Shown: positions 18,828 to 28,731 of the stretch, one piece after another
How the letters are laid out: every line of letters starts with the position of its first letter
Numbering within the stretch: the stretch's first letter is position 1
Made by a program: the position numbers and the translations under genes
NCBI RefSeq assembly: GCF_001507535.1
Contig: NZ_LQBN01000001.1
Coordinates: 558,001-622,000, forward strand
DNA: 64,000 nucleotides
From: Thiomicrospira sp. WB1
GTDB taxonomy: Bacteria; Pseudomonadota; Gammaproteobacteria; Thiomicrospirales; Thiomicrospiraceae
Direction of reading: 5' to 3'
Notes under the pieces: generated by a model
Seen by the model: the letters and a program-made list of their open reading frames with translations, nothing else
Databases searched by the model: none
What the model was told of the DNA's origin: nothing

Positions 18828-19124
18828 TCAGGGTTGGGTAATTTGGTAGTGTTGCATCTTTTTGCGCAAGGTGTTGCGATTGATGCCTAAAATCGCGGCG
18901 GCCCGGCTTTGGTTGAATTCGGTGCGGGCCAGAACATACTCAAACAGGGGTTTTTCCACCTGACTGATCACCATCTGGTAAACGTCAGTGGGGGTTTCCT
19001 GTTCAAGGGTCTGAAAGTAGTGCGCAAGCGTCTGGGTGACATGTTCATTCAACGGCGCTGGTGCCTCGGTGGGGGCATCGGCCAGAATGGGGTCAGAGGT
19101 GTGTGGGAATTGAGTCTTATTCAT
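18828..19124 (-). CDS. fis: Nucleoid-associated regulator Fis
   Basis: 98 residues, the usual Fis length. The C-terminal helix-turn-helix [20 protein letters not shown] is nearly canonical, and the preceding dimerisation helices ([13 protein letters not shown]) are present. The first ~25 residues are a variable Pro/Ala-rich tail. The start overlaps the dusB stop by 4 bp (ATGA), the classical dusB-fis arrangement. Fis bends DNA and activates rRNA and growth-phase genes. It is a protein whose partner sites could be asked about for the dispersed palindrome, but the known Fis motif is degenerate and unlike ACCAGGCCTGGT. Confidence 0.97.
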   Translation of the reverse strand: MNKTQFPHTSDPILADAPTEAPAPLNEHVTQTLAHYFQTLEQETPTDVYQMVISQVEKPLFEYVLARTEFNQSRAAAILGINRNTLRKKMQHYQITQP

Positions 19125-20077
19125 GTCAAAAAACGGTCAATCAGTTCCAGTTGCTGGTCCGTTTGGTCCAGGCGGTTTGCGGCTTGCCTCAGTTGGGCGC
19201 CATTGGGTATATGTCGGCTGTACCAGCCGATGTGTTTGCGTGCGATCCGGGCGGCCTGAAGATCACCATAGAGGGATGCCAGTCCCTGAATATGACGACG
19301 CATTACATGGCGAAAGGTGTCTCCATCGGGGGGAGGGAGCGTGTCGCCGGTTTCCAGATAGTGGTGAATCTCCTGAAAAATCCAGGGATAACCTTGCGCC
19401 GCACGACCGATCAGCAAACCGTCGGCACCCGTATATTTTAATACATCTTGGGCCGTTTTTGGGGTGCAAATGTCTCCGTTGGCGATCACCGGGATGCCCA
19501 CGGATTGTTTGACCCGCCGAATGGTCTCGTATTCGGCTTGTCCCTGAAATTTATCGGCCCTGGTTCGACCATGAATGGCCACGCCCTGCAAACCACAGGC
19601 TTCGGCCAATTGCGCAATGGATTCCGCATTGCGCTGCTCGCTGTCCAGCCCGGTTCGAAGTTTGACCGTCACCGGGAGGCTGACCGCCTCAACCAGTGCC
19701 TGAAAAATCTCAGTAACACGCCCGGTGTCTGCCATCAGGGCAGAGCCGGCGGCCACGGCACAGACTTTTTTGGCAGGACAGCCCATGTTCAGGTCAATGA
19801 TTTGGGCGCCGCGTGCCATCTGAAAGCGGGCGGCGGCGGCCAGTTCCTCCGGTTCCGTGCCCAGCAGCTGAACGATCCGAGGTTCGGCTTCGTCTGCCTG
19901 CGCATGGCGTGTTTGCGATTTTCTGGAGGCGTTCAGCTCAGGTTTGGAGGCGACCATTTCCGAAACGGTGAAGTCGGCTCCGAAGGCCCGGCAAAGATCT
20001 CGCATGGCCCGGTCTGTGATGCCCGCCATGGGCGCCAGTCCCAAAACCGGGGTGTCAGGGAGCAGTGGCCAACTCAT
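19121..20077 (-). CDS. dusB: tRNA-dihydrouridine synthase B
   Basis: An FMN-dependent TIM-barrel enzyme that reduces uridines in the tRNA D-loop. It is 318 residues long and shows APMAGITDRAMRDLCR, IIDLNMGCPAKKVC with the catalytic Cys, VTVKLRTG, VAIHGRTRADKFQG and GLLIGRAAQGYPW. It overlaps prmA and fis by 4 bp each, so all three are translationally coupled. The DUF3426 gene that sits between prmA and dusB in pseudomonads is absent. Confidence 0.97.
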   Translation of the reverse strand: MSWPLLPDTPVLGLAPMAGITDRAMRDLCRAFGADFTVSEMVASKPELNASRKSQTRHAQADEAEPRIVQLLGTEPEELAAAARFQMARGAQIIDLNMGCPAKKVCAVAAGSALMADTGRVTEIFQALVEAVSLPVTVKLRTGLDSEQRNAESIAQLAEACGLQGVAIHGRTRADKFQGQAEYETIRRVKQSVGIPVIANGDICTPKTAQDVLKYTGADGLLIGRAAQGYPWIFQEIHHYLETGDTLPPPDGDTFRHVMRRHIQGLASLYGDLQAARIARKHIGWYSRHIPNGAQLRQAANRLDQTDQQLELIDRFLT

Positions 20078-20976
20078 GACGGGGCTTGCAGTGTCAGCTG
20101 GGACCAGTCCTCAAGGGTGTTGTGGGCGAGGCACTGAAAGCCGTGCCGGGTGTAGTCGTCCAGCAGGTCATCGACTTGTGTGGTCAGCAAACCTGACAGC
20201 ACCAATGTGGCCTCCGGTTTCAGTAAAGACTGGAAATTGGGTCGCAGGCTTTTAAGTGGCCCGGCGAGGATGTTGGCGATCACCAGATCCGCTGGCTGAG
20301 GGGAAGTGGCTTCGAAGTCTTCCACCAGCTCAAAGGTGATGTCAGCTTGATTGCGTTCGGCGTTGTCCCGGCTCGCTCGGATGGCCTGAGGGTCAATGTC
20401 GGTGCCCGACACGGAACGCGCGCCCAGTTTTGTGGCAGCCAGGGCCAGTACGCCCGAGCCGCAGCCATAGTCCACAACGCTTTGATCAACGGGGGAGTGG
20501 GCGTCGAGCCATTGCAGGCACAGGGCAGTAGTCGGGTGAGTGCCGGTGCCGAACGCCATGCCCGGATCGAGCATTAGATTGACAGCCTGCGGATCGGGCG
20601 GCTGATGCCAGCTGGGTACGATCCACAAGCGCTGACCAAACTGCATGGGTTCAAAGGCATCCATCCAGGCCCGCACCCAATCTTTGTCTTCCAGCGGCTC
20701 AATGGTAAAGTCGCTTTTGACCAGGCCTGGTGAATCGGGCAGAGTGGGGGCCGCCAGCACTTGAGTAAGCAGGGCATCCACATCCGTGGCCGCGTCAAAC
20801 AGTGCGATGACCTGTGTGCGCTGCCAGATCGGTGTGGTCCCCAGTTCCGGTTCGAAAATGGGTTGGTCAGCGGCATCCGCAAAGGTGACCGAGGCTGCCC
20901 CCTGCTCGCTGAAAGCATCCGAGAGTGGGTCGGCCAGTGTTTCATTGACCGTGGCTTTGATCTGAATCCAGGCCAT
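20074..20976 (-). CDS. prmA: Ribosomal protein L11 methyltransferase
   Basis: An S-adenosylmethionine-dependent enzyme trimethylating L11 Lys/alpha-amino groups. Start ATG 20976 gives MAWIQIKATV, matching the family start, and lies directly after the accC stop (tgacATG). The N-terminal substrate domain is followed by the Rossmann domain with MAFGTGTHPTT, VVDYGCGSGVLALAATKLG and VIANILAGPL. Length ~300 is normal. A perfect copy of the dispersed palindrome lies inside the gene at 20720 and encodes PGLV. Confidence 0.96.
   Translation of the reverse strand: MAWIQIKATVNETLADPLSDAFSEQGAASVTFADAADQPIFEPELGTTPIWQRTQVIALFDAATDVDALLTQVLAAPTLPDSPGLVKSDFTIEPLEDKDWVRAWMDAFEPMQFGQRLWIVPSWHQPPDPQAVNLMLDPGMAFGTGTHPTTALCLQWLDAHSPVDQSVVDYGCGSGVLALAATKLGARSVSGTDIDPQAIRASRDNAERNQADITFELVEDFEATSPQPADLVIANILAGPLKSLRPNFQSLLKPEATLVLSGLLTTQVDDLLDDYTRHGFQCLAHNTLEDWSQLTLQAPS
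20720..20731. repeat. Dispersed palindrome ACCAGGCCTGGT, copy 5 (intragenic)
   Basis: Perfect copy in prmA, encoding PGLV within SPGLVKSDF; left flank ttttg. Confidence 0.95.
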
Positions 20977-20977
20977 G

Positions 20978-22327
20978 TCAGACCAGATGTTCCAGTCGGT
21001 GCTCCAGATAGTGAATGTTGGGCCCGCCTTCACGGAAGCCCAGGTCACTCATGATTTCTTCCTGCATGCCGATGTTGGTGTCAATGCCCTGAATGATCAG
21101 CTCGTGCAGGGCGGTTTCCATGCGAGCGATGGCCGATTCACGGGTGTTGCCGGTGCAAATCAGTTTGCCGATCATCGAATCGTAATAAGGAGGAACCGTG
21201 TAGCCGGTGTAGATGTGAGAATCCCAACGGACACCGGGCCCGCCCGGTAAGTGCAGTCGATCAATTTGCCCCGGGGACGGCACAAAGTTTTTGGACGGGT
21301 TCTCCGCATTGATGCGGCATTCAATGGCATGGCCGCGAACCTCGATCTCTTCCTGTTTCAGGGCCAAAGGCTGGCCGGTGGCAATGTCGATCTGTGCGGC
21401 GACCAGATCAATCCCGGTGACCTGCTCGGTAACCGGGTGTTCGACCTGCAGTCGGGTGTTCATCTCGATGAAGTAGAACTCACCCTTCTCATAAAGAAAT
21501 TCGAAGGTGCCAGCCCCGCGGTAATTGATTTCCTTACAGGCATTGACGCAGGCCTGGCCGATCCGGTCGCGTTCTTCTTGTGTGATCCCCGGCGCCGGCG
21601 CTTCTTCGATGACTTTTTGGTGGCGTCGTTGCATGGAACAGTCGCGCTCGCCTAAATGTACCGCATTGCCCTGTCCATCGGACAAAACCTGGACTTCAAT
21701 GTGACGCGGGGTTTCGAGGAATTTTTCCATGTAGACTTCGGAATTGCCAAAAAAGTTCCCGGCTTCGTATTGGGTTAACTGAATGGACTTGATCAGATTG
21801 GATTCGGTATGCACAACGCGCATGCCGCGTCCGCCGCCGCCGCCGGAGGCTTTAATGATAATCGGATAGCCGATCTCCCGCGCAAGGCGCTTGTTTTCGT
21901 CTTCGTTGTCGCCCAGCGGGCCACCTGAGCCGGGGACCGTCGGCACCCCTGCGGCCTTCATGGCACGGATGGCCGAAACTTTATCCCCCATCAGGCGAAT
22001 GGTTTCCGCCTTGGGGCCCATAAAGATGAACCCGCTTTCTTCCACTCGTTCGGCAAAATCGGCGTTCTCCGATAAAAAGCCGTAGCCTGGATGGATGGCT
22101 TCCGCGTCCGTGATTTCGGCGGCGGCGATAATGCTGGGAATGTGCAGATAACTGTCACCGGAAGAGGCCGGGCCAATACAGACGGATTCATCCGCGAGTA
22201 GGACGTGCTTGAGGTTGGCGTCGGCCTGAGAGTGTACGGCGACGGTTTTGATGCCTTTTTCACGGCAGGCGCGCAAAATGCGTAGCGCAATTTCGCCACG
22301 GTTGGCAATCAGAATTTTTTCAATCAT
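20978..22327 (-). CDS. accC: Biotin carboxylase subunit of acetyl-CoA carboxylase
   Basis: An ATP-grasp enzyme that carboxylates the biotin of AccB, the first step of fatty-acid synthesis. 449 residues. Motifs: [45 protein letters not shown] (glycine-rich loop), [19 protein letters not shown] and [16 protein letters not shown]. It is 65 bp downstream of accB in the conserved accBC pair. Confidence 0.98.
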   Translation of the reverse strand: MIEKILIANRGEIALRILRACREKGIKTVAVHSQADANLKHVLLADESVCIGPASSGDSYLHIPSIIAAAEITDAEAIHPGYGFLSENADFAERVEESGFIFMGPKAETIRLMGDKVSAIRAMKAAGVPTVPGSGGPLGDNEDENKRLAREIGYPIIIKASGGGGGRGMRVVHTESNLIKSIQLTQYEAGNFFGNSEVYMEKFLETPRHIEVQVLSDGQGNAVHLGERDCSMQRRHQKVIEEAPAPGITQEERDRIGQACVNACKEINYRGAGTFEFLYEKGEFYFIEMNTRLQVEHPVTEQVTGIDLVAAQIDIATGQPLALKQEEIEVRGHAIECRINAENPSKNFVPSPGQIDRLHLPGGPGVRWDSHIYTGYTVPPYYDSMIGKLICTGNTRESAIARMETALHELIIQGIDTNIGMQEEIMSDLGFREGGPNIHYLEHRLEHLV

Positions 22328-22392
22328 GGGCTGTCTCGTGTTGGGTCACAAAGCAAAAAGTTAGGGGAGCCAAATGTCGGTCGACTTGCGGT

Positions 22393-22863
22393 TTATTCGA
22401 TGATAAACAGGGTTTGACCAAACTCGACCGGCTCAGCATTCTTCGCCATCACTTTCTTGACGGTACCGGAGACTTCCGCTTCGATCGGGTTCATGATTTT
22501 CATGGCTTCAATGATGCACAGTGTGTCGCCCACATTGACCTTGTCGCCGACTTGAACATAGGGCGCTGCATCGGGCGAAGAGGCTTCGTAGAATGTCCCG
22601 ACCATTGGTGAGGTCACTTTGTTGCCGCTGGGTTCCGCATCGGCTTGAGGAGCGCTTTGCTCTGGTGTGGCTTGCGCCGGGGCTTCCGAGGTCTGAGCAG
22701 GCATGGTGTTGACGGGCGCGGCCATTTGCTGAGGTGCCTGCATCATGACCGGTTCTTTGGAGCGGGTGATGCGAATGTTGTGTTCGCCTTCTTTGATTTC
22801 AATTTCGGCAATGTCGGAGTGTTCAACAATTTCGATCAGTTTGCGAATCGAGCGAATGTCCAT
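22393..22863 (-). CDS. accB: Biotin carboxyl carrier protein
   Basis: 156 residues. The N-terminal ~45 residues start [24 protein letters not shown] flexible Ala/Pro/Gln-rich linker (~50-90) follows. The C-terminal biotinyl domain has the EAMKIMN motif, whose Lys is biotinylated, and a thumb segment ([12 protein letters not shown]). It carries CO2 between AccC and the AccAD transferase. AAAGGA site upstream. It starts 21 bp after aroQ. Confidence 0.98.
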   Translation of the reverse strand: MDIRSIRKLIEIVEHSDIAEIEIKEGEHNIRITRSKEPVMMQAPQQMAAPVNTMPAQTSEAPAQATPEQSAPQADAEPSGNKVTSPMVGTFYEASSPDAAPYVQVGDKVNVGDTLCIIEAMKIMNPIEAEVSGTVKKVMAKNAEPVEFGQTLFIIE

Positions 22864-22884
22864 AGTTGTATCCTTTGAATAAAG

Positions 22885-23319
22885 TTATTTGATTTTTTCA
22901 ACCGCAGCGGTGAGGGCAAGCTGGTAGCCCATGGTTCCCAGACCGGCAATCACGCCCTCGGCGAGATCGGAAAAATAGGAGTGAGCTCGGAATGGTTCTC
23001 GGCGGTGAATGTTGGATAAATGCACTTCGATGAATGGAATTTTGACGGTGGCCAGTGCATCGCGAATGGCCACACTGGTGTGGGTAAAGGCCGCCGGATT
23101 AATAATGATGAAGGCGACATCGTCCATGGCCTGATGGATGCGCTCAATGATCGCGCTCTCGCTGTTGCTCTGGTAGTGCAGCAGGCGGACTTCGTAGTCA
23201 TCGGCCAGCGCTTCCAGGTCTTCAATCACATTCGCCAGGGTTTGGCGTCCGTATATCTCCGGCTCGCGTTTGCCCAACATATTGAGGTTGGGGCCGTTGA
23301 TGACCAGGATGTTTGCCAT
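22885..23319 (-). CDS. aroQ: Type II 3-dehydroquinate dehydratase
   Basis: 144-residue dodecameric enzyme of the shikimate pathway. Conserved segments [16 protein letters not shown] (with the catalytic Tyr), [31 protein letters not shown] and [20 protein letters not shown] are complete. It heads the aroQ-accB-accC cluster, an order common in gammaproteobacteria. The gap upstream (to 23454) should hold the cluster promoter, but no convincing boxes were identified. Confidence 0.97.
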   Translation of the reverse strand: MANILVINGPNLNMLGKREPEIYGRQTLANVIEDLEALADDYEVRLLHYQSNSESAIIERIHQAMDDVAFIIINPAAFTHTSVAIRDALATVKIPFIEVHLSNIHRREPFRAHSYFSDLAEGVIAGLGTMGYQLALTAAVEKIK

Positions 23320-23454
23320 AGAGTACAGCCTTCGTTTGTGCGGTATACGATTGCGTCAAAATAATAATGAATTATACCTGAATTGGTCAGGCTTTAATAT
23401 GTGTGAATGCAAAAACATGCACGAATTGTTCTGATCTGTTTTGAAAAGTCGGTT

Positions 23455-26193
23455 TCAGTCAGTTGAGCTGGGTGGACAGGCTTTTTTCAGGTAGTCGTTG
23501 AATTCTGCACGTGGCAGGGGGCGGGAAAAATAATAACCCTGATAGTGGAAACACCCCATGTTCGCCAGTTTTTGTTGCTGGTTTTGGGTCTCGACCCCTT
23601 CGGCCAGTACCTCCAGTCGCAGGGCCTGGCCCATGGCAATAATGGTCTGGGTGAGGATCACATCACTTTGATCGTTTTCCAGGTCGGTGATGAAGCTTTT
23701 GTCGATTTTAACCTGACTGAAGGGCAATTGTTTGATACTGGACAGCGAGGAAAAGCCAGTCCCGAAGTCATCCATGGAAAAGATAACGCCGATCTCGCGC
23801 AGTGCCTGCATTTTTTCCAGGGTGTCGTGCATGTTGTCCAGTGCAATGGATTCGGTGATTTCCAGTTTGAGTCGCTCAGGCGGGAAGGCGTAATGTTCCA
23901 ATAGTTGAGTGACTTCTTTGACAAAGTTCTGCTGGCGAATTTGACGACCACTGACATTGACCGACAGAGTCAGATGACTGAGTGCAGGGGTGCTTTGCCA
24001 ATGACAAAGGGTTTCACAGGCCTGTTGCAAGACCCAGTGACCGATTTGGATGATCAGGTGACTTTCTTCTGCCAGAGGGATGAATTCATCCGGTGGCACC
24101 ATGCCTCGCTCGGGGTGCTGCCAGCGTAGCAGCGCTTCAGCCCCATTGAGCTGGCCACCGCGTCCGACCTGAGGCTGAAAGTAGAGTTGCAGTTGTTGCT
24201 TTTCCATGGCGCCGCGCAGATCCTTTTCCAGGAGTAAGCGGTTCTCGAGTTCCCTTTGCATCGCGGGGTTAAACAGGCGAATGGTGTTGCGCCCGGCATT
24301 TTTGGCCTGATACATGGCGTTGTCGGCTTGTTTGAGCAGGTCATCCAGGTCGTTCAGGCCGTCGCGGAAAAGCGCAATGCCGATGCTGGGGCTGTTGTAG
24401 TGTTCGATGGTGTTGAGGTGATAGGGTTTTGTGAGACTGGAACGGATTTTTTCCGCAATTTTTTCTGCATCTCTGGCGGCAAGCCGCTCATCATTGCTCA
24501 AGGCTTCACAGACCAATACAAATTCGTCGCCGCCCAAGCGCACAATGGTGTCGGTATCACGGGAAACGGTTTTAAGGCGCTCAGCCACTTCGACCAAGAG
24601 CTGATCCCCCACATCATGACCTCGGGTGTCGTTGAGGTGCTTGAAGTTATCCAAGTCAATGAACAGGACAGCGCCGTATGTATGGTGGCGTTGACTCATG
24701 GCAATGGCATGTTCCAGACGTTCAATCAACAGACGGCGGTTTGGCAGTCCTGTCAAAGGGTCGTAAAAGGCCAGTTTTCGAATCTGCTCTTCGTCTTCTT
24801 TGCGTTGCGTGATGTCGATGAAGGCCCCAATGTAATTGGTGACACGCCCTCGATCGTTGTAGACCGCGGTAATGGTTAAATATTCGGCATACGTCTCACC
24901 GTTTTTACGTCGGTTCCAGATTTCACCCTGCCAGCGACCGTGTTTTTTTAGTTGGTGCCACATGGTTTCGTAAAATTTGGCATTTTGAAGCCCTGAGCTT
25001 AAAACGGCTGGGGTTTTGCCAATCACCTCATGGGGGGCGTAGCCGGTTAATCGGGTAAAAGAATGATTCACCTTGAGGATATGGCCGTCCGGATCGGTGA
25101 TAACAATGCCTTCTTGAACATTGAACGCCGTGGCCGCGATTTTGAGCTCTTTGCGATTATGGTTAATGAGATGGATGGCCCCACCGAGTAAAACAACTAG
25201 GAGGGTGATGAAAATCAGGCTGGTCGTATGGCGCTGATCGAGTTGTCCCAGAAATGGTGCTTCTGCCAAGGCGATAATGTAAGCGGCAGGCTTGTTTTCC
25301 AGGTCCCGAATGCTCAAAAAACTGGCCAGGTATTGGTGACCCTGTATTGAATAATTTAATGCAAAATCATTTCCTTGCCGCATTTTTTCTGCAACTTCCG
25401 GCATGTCACTCAACACGTTTCCGCTTCGTTTGGAAAAAATAGAGGGCTTAGGCGGTGAATTGGGTAAGTTTTTGCGGGTATCGGTTTCAATCCAGTCCGA
25501 GTTGAAACGGCTTTGGATGTAGTAATTCTTAAAGCGTTGGAACAAAGCGTGTTTGACGCGCGGATGCAAAATCAGGCTGTATTCACGATTCGGGTCGAGA
25601 AAGGCCATGTCCTGGCGCAGTGCTTCAAAGGCATGACTGAATTCGACCGCCCCGAGGTGTTGCTCTTCATCAATGATTGGAAAAACATTTCGAAAGCCTG
25701 GCAAAACCCGCCCGAGACCAAAACCGGAGACCGGCTTGAGGGTCTCGTTGGCAATACGGAAGGAGTCGCGCAAGCCGGATAAGTCATCGCCGTAAAAATC
25801 GGGCCGGTGCATGCGCAACAGGCTGGTATTGTCGGGCAGGGTGAACTGGAATTGATAAATGTCAGAGGCCTTAAGCTGTTCATAAACCGGGGTCATCTTT
25901 TGCTGAAGGGCCTGACGGGCTTGATCTCGCTTGTCGGGGTCCTGGGCGTCGTGCAGCAGTGAAAGCACATCCGGTTGCATGATATAGGTGTTTAAAAAAG
26001 CGCGTTTGCTCTTTTTCTGCAGGTGCTGAACAGAACGCCAGGCCAAGGTGAGATCAGACAGTTTTTTGTCGATATAGGCCTGTTTTTGTTGCTCGCTCTG
26101 GTGGTTGAGAAACGCCATACCGCCCAGCCACACGGAGACCAGCAGCAGAAAAAGCCAGAGGAAGTTGAATTGAGCTGTGGTAAGCCACCGCAT
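23455..26193 (-). CDS. Membrane sensor with PAS-GGDEF-EAL (cyclic-di-GMP turnover)
   Basis: A 912-residue inner-membrane protein. A first membrane segment (~8-30) and a second (~332-350, TSLIFITLLVVLLGGAIHLI) bracket a ~300-residue periplasmic sensor domain. Then come a PAS domain (~355-475, VITDPDGHILKVNHSFTRLTGY), a GGDEF domain with intact RLGGDEF and an intact I-site (RDTD five residues before), and an EAL domain. The EAL domain has GAEALLRWQHPERG, EITES, DDFGTGFSSLSSI and KIDKSFI, all apparently active. It could make or break cyclic di-GMP; many such hybrids act mainly as phosphodiesterases whose GGDEF binds GTP. It stands alone on the minus strand, 87 bp below dsbD. Confidence 0.92.
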   Translation of the reverse strand: MRWLTTAQFNFLWLFLLLVSVWLGGMAFLNHQSEQQKQAYIDKKLSDLTLAWRSVQHLQKKSKRAFLNTYIMQPDVLSLLHDAQDPDKRDQARQALQQKMTPVYEQLKASDIYQFQFTLPDNTSLLRMHRPDFYGDDLSGLRDSFRIANETLKPVSGFGLGRVLPGFRNVFPIIDEEQHLGAVEFSHAFEALRQDMAFLDPNREYSLILHPRVKHALFQRFKNYYIQSRFNSDWIETDTRKNLPNSPPKPSIFSKRSGNVLSDMPEVAEKMRQGNDFALNYSIQGHQYLASFLSIRDLENKPAAYIIALAEAPFLGQLDQRHTTSLIFITLLVVLLGGAIHLINHNRKELKIAATAFNVQEGIVITDPDGHILKVNHSFTRLTGYAPHEVIGKTPAVLSSGLQNAKFYETMWHQLKKHGRWQGEIWNRRKNGETYAEYLTITAVYNDRGRVTNYIGAFIDITQRKEDEEQIRKLAFYDPLTGLPNRRLLIERLEHAIAMSQRHHTYGAVLFIDLDNFKHLNDTRGHDVGDQLLVEVAERLKTVSRDTDTIVRLGGDEFVLVCEALSNDERLAARDAEKIAEKIRSSLTKPYHLNTIEHYNSPSIGIALFRDGLNDLDDLLKQADNAMYQAKNAGRNTIRLFNPAMQRELENRLLLEKDLRGAMEKQQLQLYFQPQVGRGGQLNGAEALLRWQHPERGMVPPDEFIPLAEESHLIIQIGHWVLQQACETLCHWQSTPALSHLTLSVNVSGRQIRQQNFVKEVTQLLEHYAFPPERLKLEITESIALDNMHDTLEKMQALREIGVIFSMDDFGTGFSSLSSIKQLPFSQVKIDKSFITDLENDQSDVILTQTIIAMGQALRLEVLAEGVETQNQQQKLANMGCFHYQGYYFSRPLPRAEFNDYLKKACPPSSTD

Positions 26194-26280
26194 TACGCAC
26201 CGCCCTTTGAATACCGGATGAACATTAAGTCATTATAGCGCAAAGCGAAATGGCTAAGACAGTGAGTAAGCGCTGTGGCA

Positions 26281-28536
26281 CTATTTGAGTGCCTGCTGAA
26301 TGTTGTCGGTAAACGTTTGTGCGTTCTGAAAACCGACGACACGCTGGGCTTTTTGTTCCTGTCCGTTTTTAAAGAACAGAATGGCTGGCGGTCCCACAAT
26401 GTTGAAATGTTTCATGAGAGCCTTGTGTACCTCCGTGTTGTCGGTCACGTCCGCTTTGAGCAGGGTGACGCCTTCCAGCGCCTGATGAACGCCCGGGTCG
26501 GTAAAGGTGAGCGCTTCCATTTCCTTGCAGCTCACGCACCAGTCAGCATAAAAGTCCAGCATAATGGGCTCGCCTTTGGCCAGCTCGGCTTCCAGTTCCT
26601 GAAGGGAATCGATTTTTTTAAAATCAAGTGCTTGCGTTTGAACGCTTCCGCTTGATGTGCCAGTCAGCCCCTTGAGCGGTTGCAGCAACTGGTTGGAACC
26701 GCTTGCCAGTCCGACCAACATGATCACCCCGTAAATCAGTGAAATCACGCCCAGGGATTTAAACAGCTTGTGCCAGCCGGATTTTTCGCCAATTGGCTCC
26801 AGTGCGCCCAGATAGACACCCACGCCAATCAATAGCAGGCCGGAAAGCATCAAGGTTGCCCAGCCTGGAATGATACGATCCGCCATCCAGATGGCCAGCG
26901 CCAGCATGAGCACCCCAAAGACGGCTTTGACGTTATCCATCCAGGCGCCTGCCCGGGGTAAAAGCTTACCGGCAGAGGTACCCAGCAACAATAATGGTAC
27001 GCCCATGCCCAGACTCATGGCAAACAAGGCGGTGCCACCGAGCAACGCATCCCCGGTCTGGCCGATGTAGATCAGTGCGCCAGCCAGCGGAGGGGCCACA
27101 CAGGGACCGACGATCAAGGCCGACAAAAAGCCCATGATCGCTACACCGGTCAAGGTCCCGCTTTTTTGCTGGTTGGAGACTTGCGTGATTTTGTTCTGTA
27201 ATGACGCGGGCAGTTGCAGTTCATAAAAGCCGAACATGGAAAAGGCCAGTGCCACGAAAACCAGTGCAAACGTGCCGATGATCCAAGGGTTTTGGAACAT
27301 GACCTGAAGGTTTTCGCCAAACACACCGGCGAGCACCCCGGCCACGGTGTAGGTCACCGACATCGCCAGCACATACACGAGCGACATGGTGAAGGCGCGT
27401 CGGGTGGTGATTTGGTCCCCTTGACCGACGATGATGCTGGACAGAATCGGGATCATTGGGAAGACGCAAGGGGTCAATGACAGCAGCAGCCCAAAGAGGA
27501 AGAAGGTCCCAATAATCAGCCAGAGAGAGCTGTCTTGCAAGGTTTGGGTAATGCGATCAGACTCAGACAGGTCGTTGCTGGTCTGAGGCGCGGACGGCAT
27601 CGCGGGTTCACTCAGCGGTTGAGCAAAGTTTTGTTCAGAGACCGTCAGTGTTTTTGTCGTGGGCGGATAGCAGACACCTGCGTCCACTGAGCAGCCTTGA
27701 TACGTCAGTTCGATTTCGGCTGTGTCCAGCACGTTGCCAATCGGCAAACGGGCGGTGAAGTCATCATGAAACACAGCGACCTTGCCGAACACCGGGTCAT
27801 CGGTCAGGGTAGATTCCGGCAATTGCAGCGTGCCAAGGGATGCTTGCCCGGATTTGACCGTGGCTTTGAATTTGTCTTCATACAGGTGGTAGCCATCGGC
27901 GACCGCAAAGGTCAGAACCAGCATGCCCCGGTTTTGGCCGGTGCCGGGCTGGTAGTCAAACTGAAAGGCTTCCTCTTCTGGCAAGAGGTTGGTGCCGCTG
28001 TCTGCCACGATCGAATCGTTGAGTGCCTGCAAGCTGTCCAAGCTGGCAATGGCACCCGGCGAGGCTTGAGCGCTTGCTTCAGGCAGCGCCACCATGGTTT
28101 TGCGCGTTTGCGGTGGGTAGCAGACGCCTTGTTCTTCGGCACAGCCCTGATAGCTGATTTCAAGTTTCAACCGCTTTGCGTCCACCTCGGGAATGGAGAC
28201 GGTGACGGTGAGGTCATTTTCATAAACCTTGGATTCACCAAAGGCAGGGTCTTGTTTAATGATGGCTTTGGGGAACTTGACCGGACCGAGTGTTGTCTCG
28301 GGCGAGGTGACTTTGATGCGTTTTTGATAGAGGTAATAGCCGTCTGCAATGTCCCAGGTGATGTGGATCTGGCCGTTTTTTGCGGTGACCGGTTGCAGTG
28401 CAAAGGCATCATCCACACTCAATAAATCATTGGCGTGCGCCTGCCAGGGGGCAAGTGAAAAGGCGCTGACAGTCAGGATGCCAAGTAAAACGTGTTGGAA
28501 GCGTCGAGCGGTCAAAGTTATAAAACGGCGAAACAT
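26281..28536 (-). CDS. dsbD: Thiol:disulfide interchange protein DsbD with two N-terminal domains
   Basis: Passes electrons from cytoplasmic thioredoxin across the inner membrane to periplasmic thiol proteins, including cytochrome c maturation. The start ATG 28536 gives a clear signal peptide ending QAHA and has AAGGA upstream. Unusually, two tandem DsbD-alpha domains are present: YQGCAEEQGVCYPP (Cys ~132 and 139) and YQGCSVDAGVCYPP (Cys ~282 and 289). Each pair is C-x6-C. Then come the eight-segment membrane domain with SLTPCVFP and IVGPCVAPP, and a C-terminal thioredoxin domain with YADWCVSCKEME. At ~751 residues it is much longer than E. coli DsbD, and the extra alpha domain accounts for this. 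Divergent from fxsA. Confidence 0.93.
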   Translation of the reverse strand: MFRRFITLTARRFQHVLLGILTVSAFSLAPWQAHANDLLSVDDAFALQPVTAKNGQIHITWDIADGYYLYQKRIKVTSPETTLGPVKFPKAIIKQDPAFGESKVYENDLTVTVSIPEVDAKRLKLEISYQGCAEEQGVCYPPQTRKTMVALPEASAQASPGAIASLDSLQALNDSIVADSGTNLLPEEEAFQFDYQPGTGQNRGMLVLTFAVADGYHLYEDKFKATVKSGQASLGTLQLPESTLTDDPVFGKVAVFHDDFTARLPIGNVLDTAEIELTYQGCSVDAGVCYPPTTKTLTVSEQNFAQPLSEPAMPSAPQTSNDLSESDRITQTLQDSSLWLIIGTFFLFGLLLSLTPCVFPMIPILSSIIVGQGDQITTRRAFTMSLVYVLAMSVTYTVAGVLAGVFGENLQVMFQNPWIIGTFALVFVALAFSMFGFYELQLPASLQNKITQVSNQQKSGTLTGVAIMGFLSALIVGPCVAPPLAGALIYIGQTGDALLGGTALFAMSLGMGVPLLLLGTSAGKLLPRAGAWMDNVKAVFGVLMLALAIWMADRIIPGWATLMLSGLLLIGVGVYLGALEPIGEKSGWHKLFKSLGVISLIYGVIMLVGLASGSNQLLQPLKGLTGTSSGSVQTQALDFKKIDSLQELEAELAKGEPIMLDFYADWCVSCKEMEALTFTDPGVHQALEGVTLLKADVTDNTEVHKALMKHFNIVGPPAILFFKNGQEQKAQRVVGFQNAQTFTDNIQQALK

Positions 28537-28731
28537 AAAGGTCGTCCTTACCCGTTGAATTCTGTTGTAACGCAACCATCATTGATATGATGGCGCTCAA
28601 ATTAGTTGAATTGATCTAATGATTCTAACGTAAAAGCCCCACGATAGGGTGTGCAAAGTTTGTGTAAGGCTGACGTCTGTATTGAGGTATGAAGCCACGG
28701 TAGATTTGGGTATAAGGGTGAATGAGGCTGT

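Noticed and set aside
21540-21555. CAGGCCTGG core in accC, and a similar one near 8155 in cbbR
   Set aside because: Two outer positions differ from the 12-bp palindrome; they fit ordinary Q-A-W or A-C-Q type coding and were not counted.
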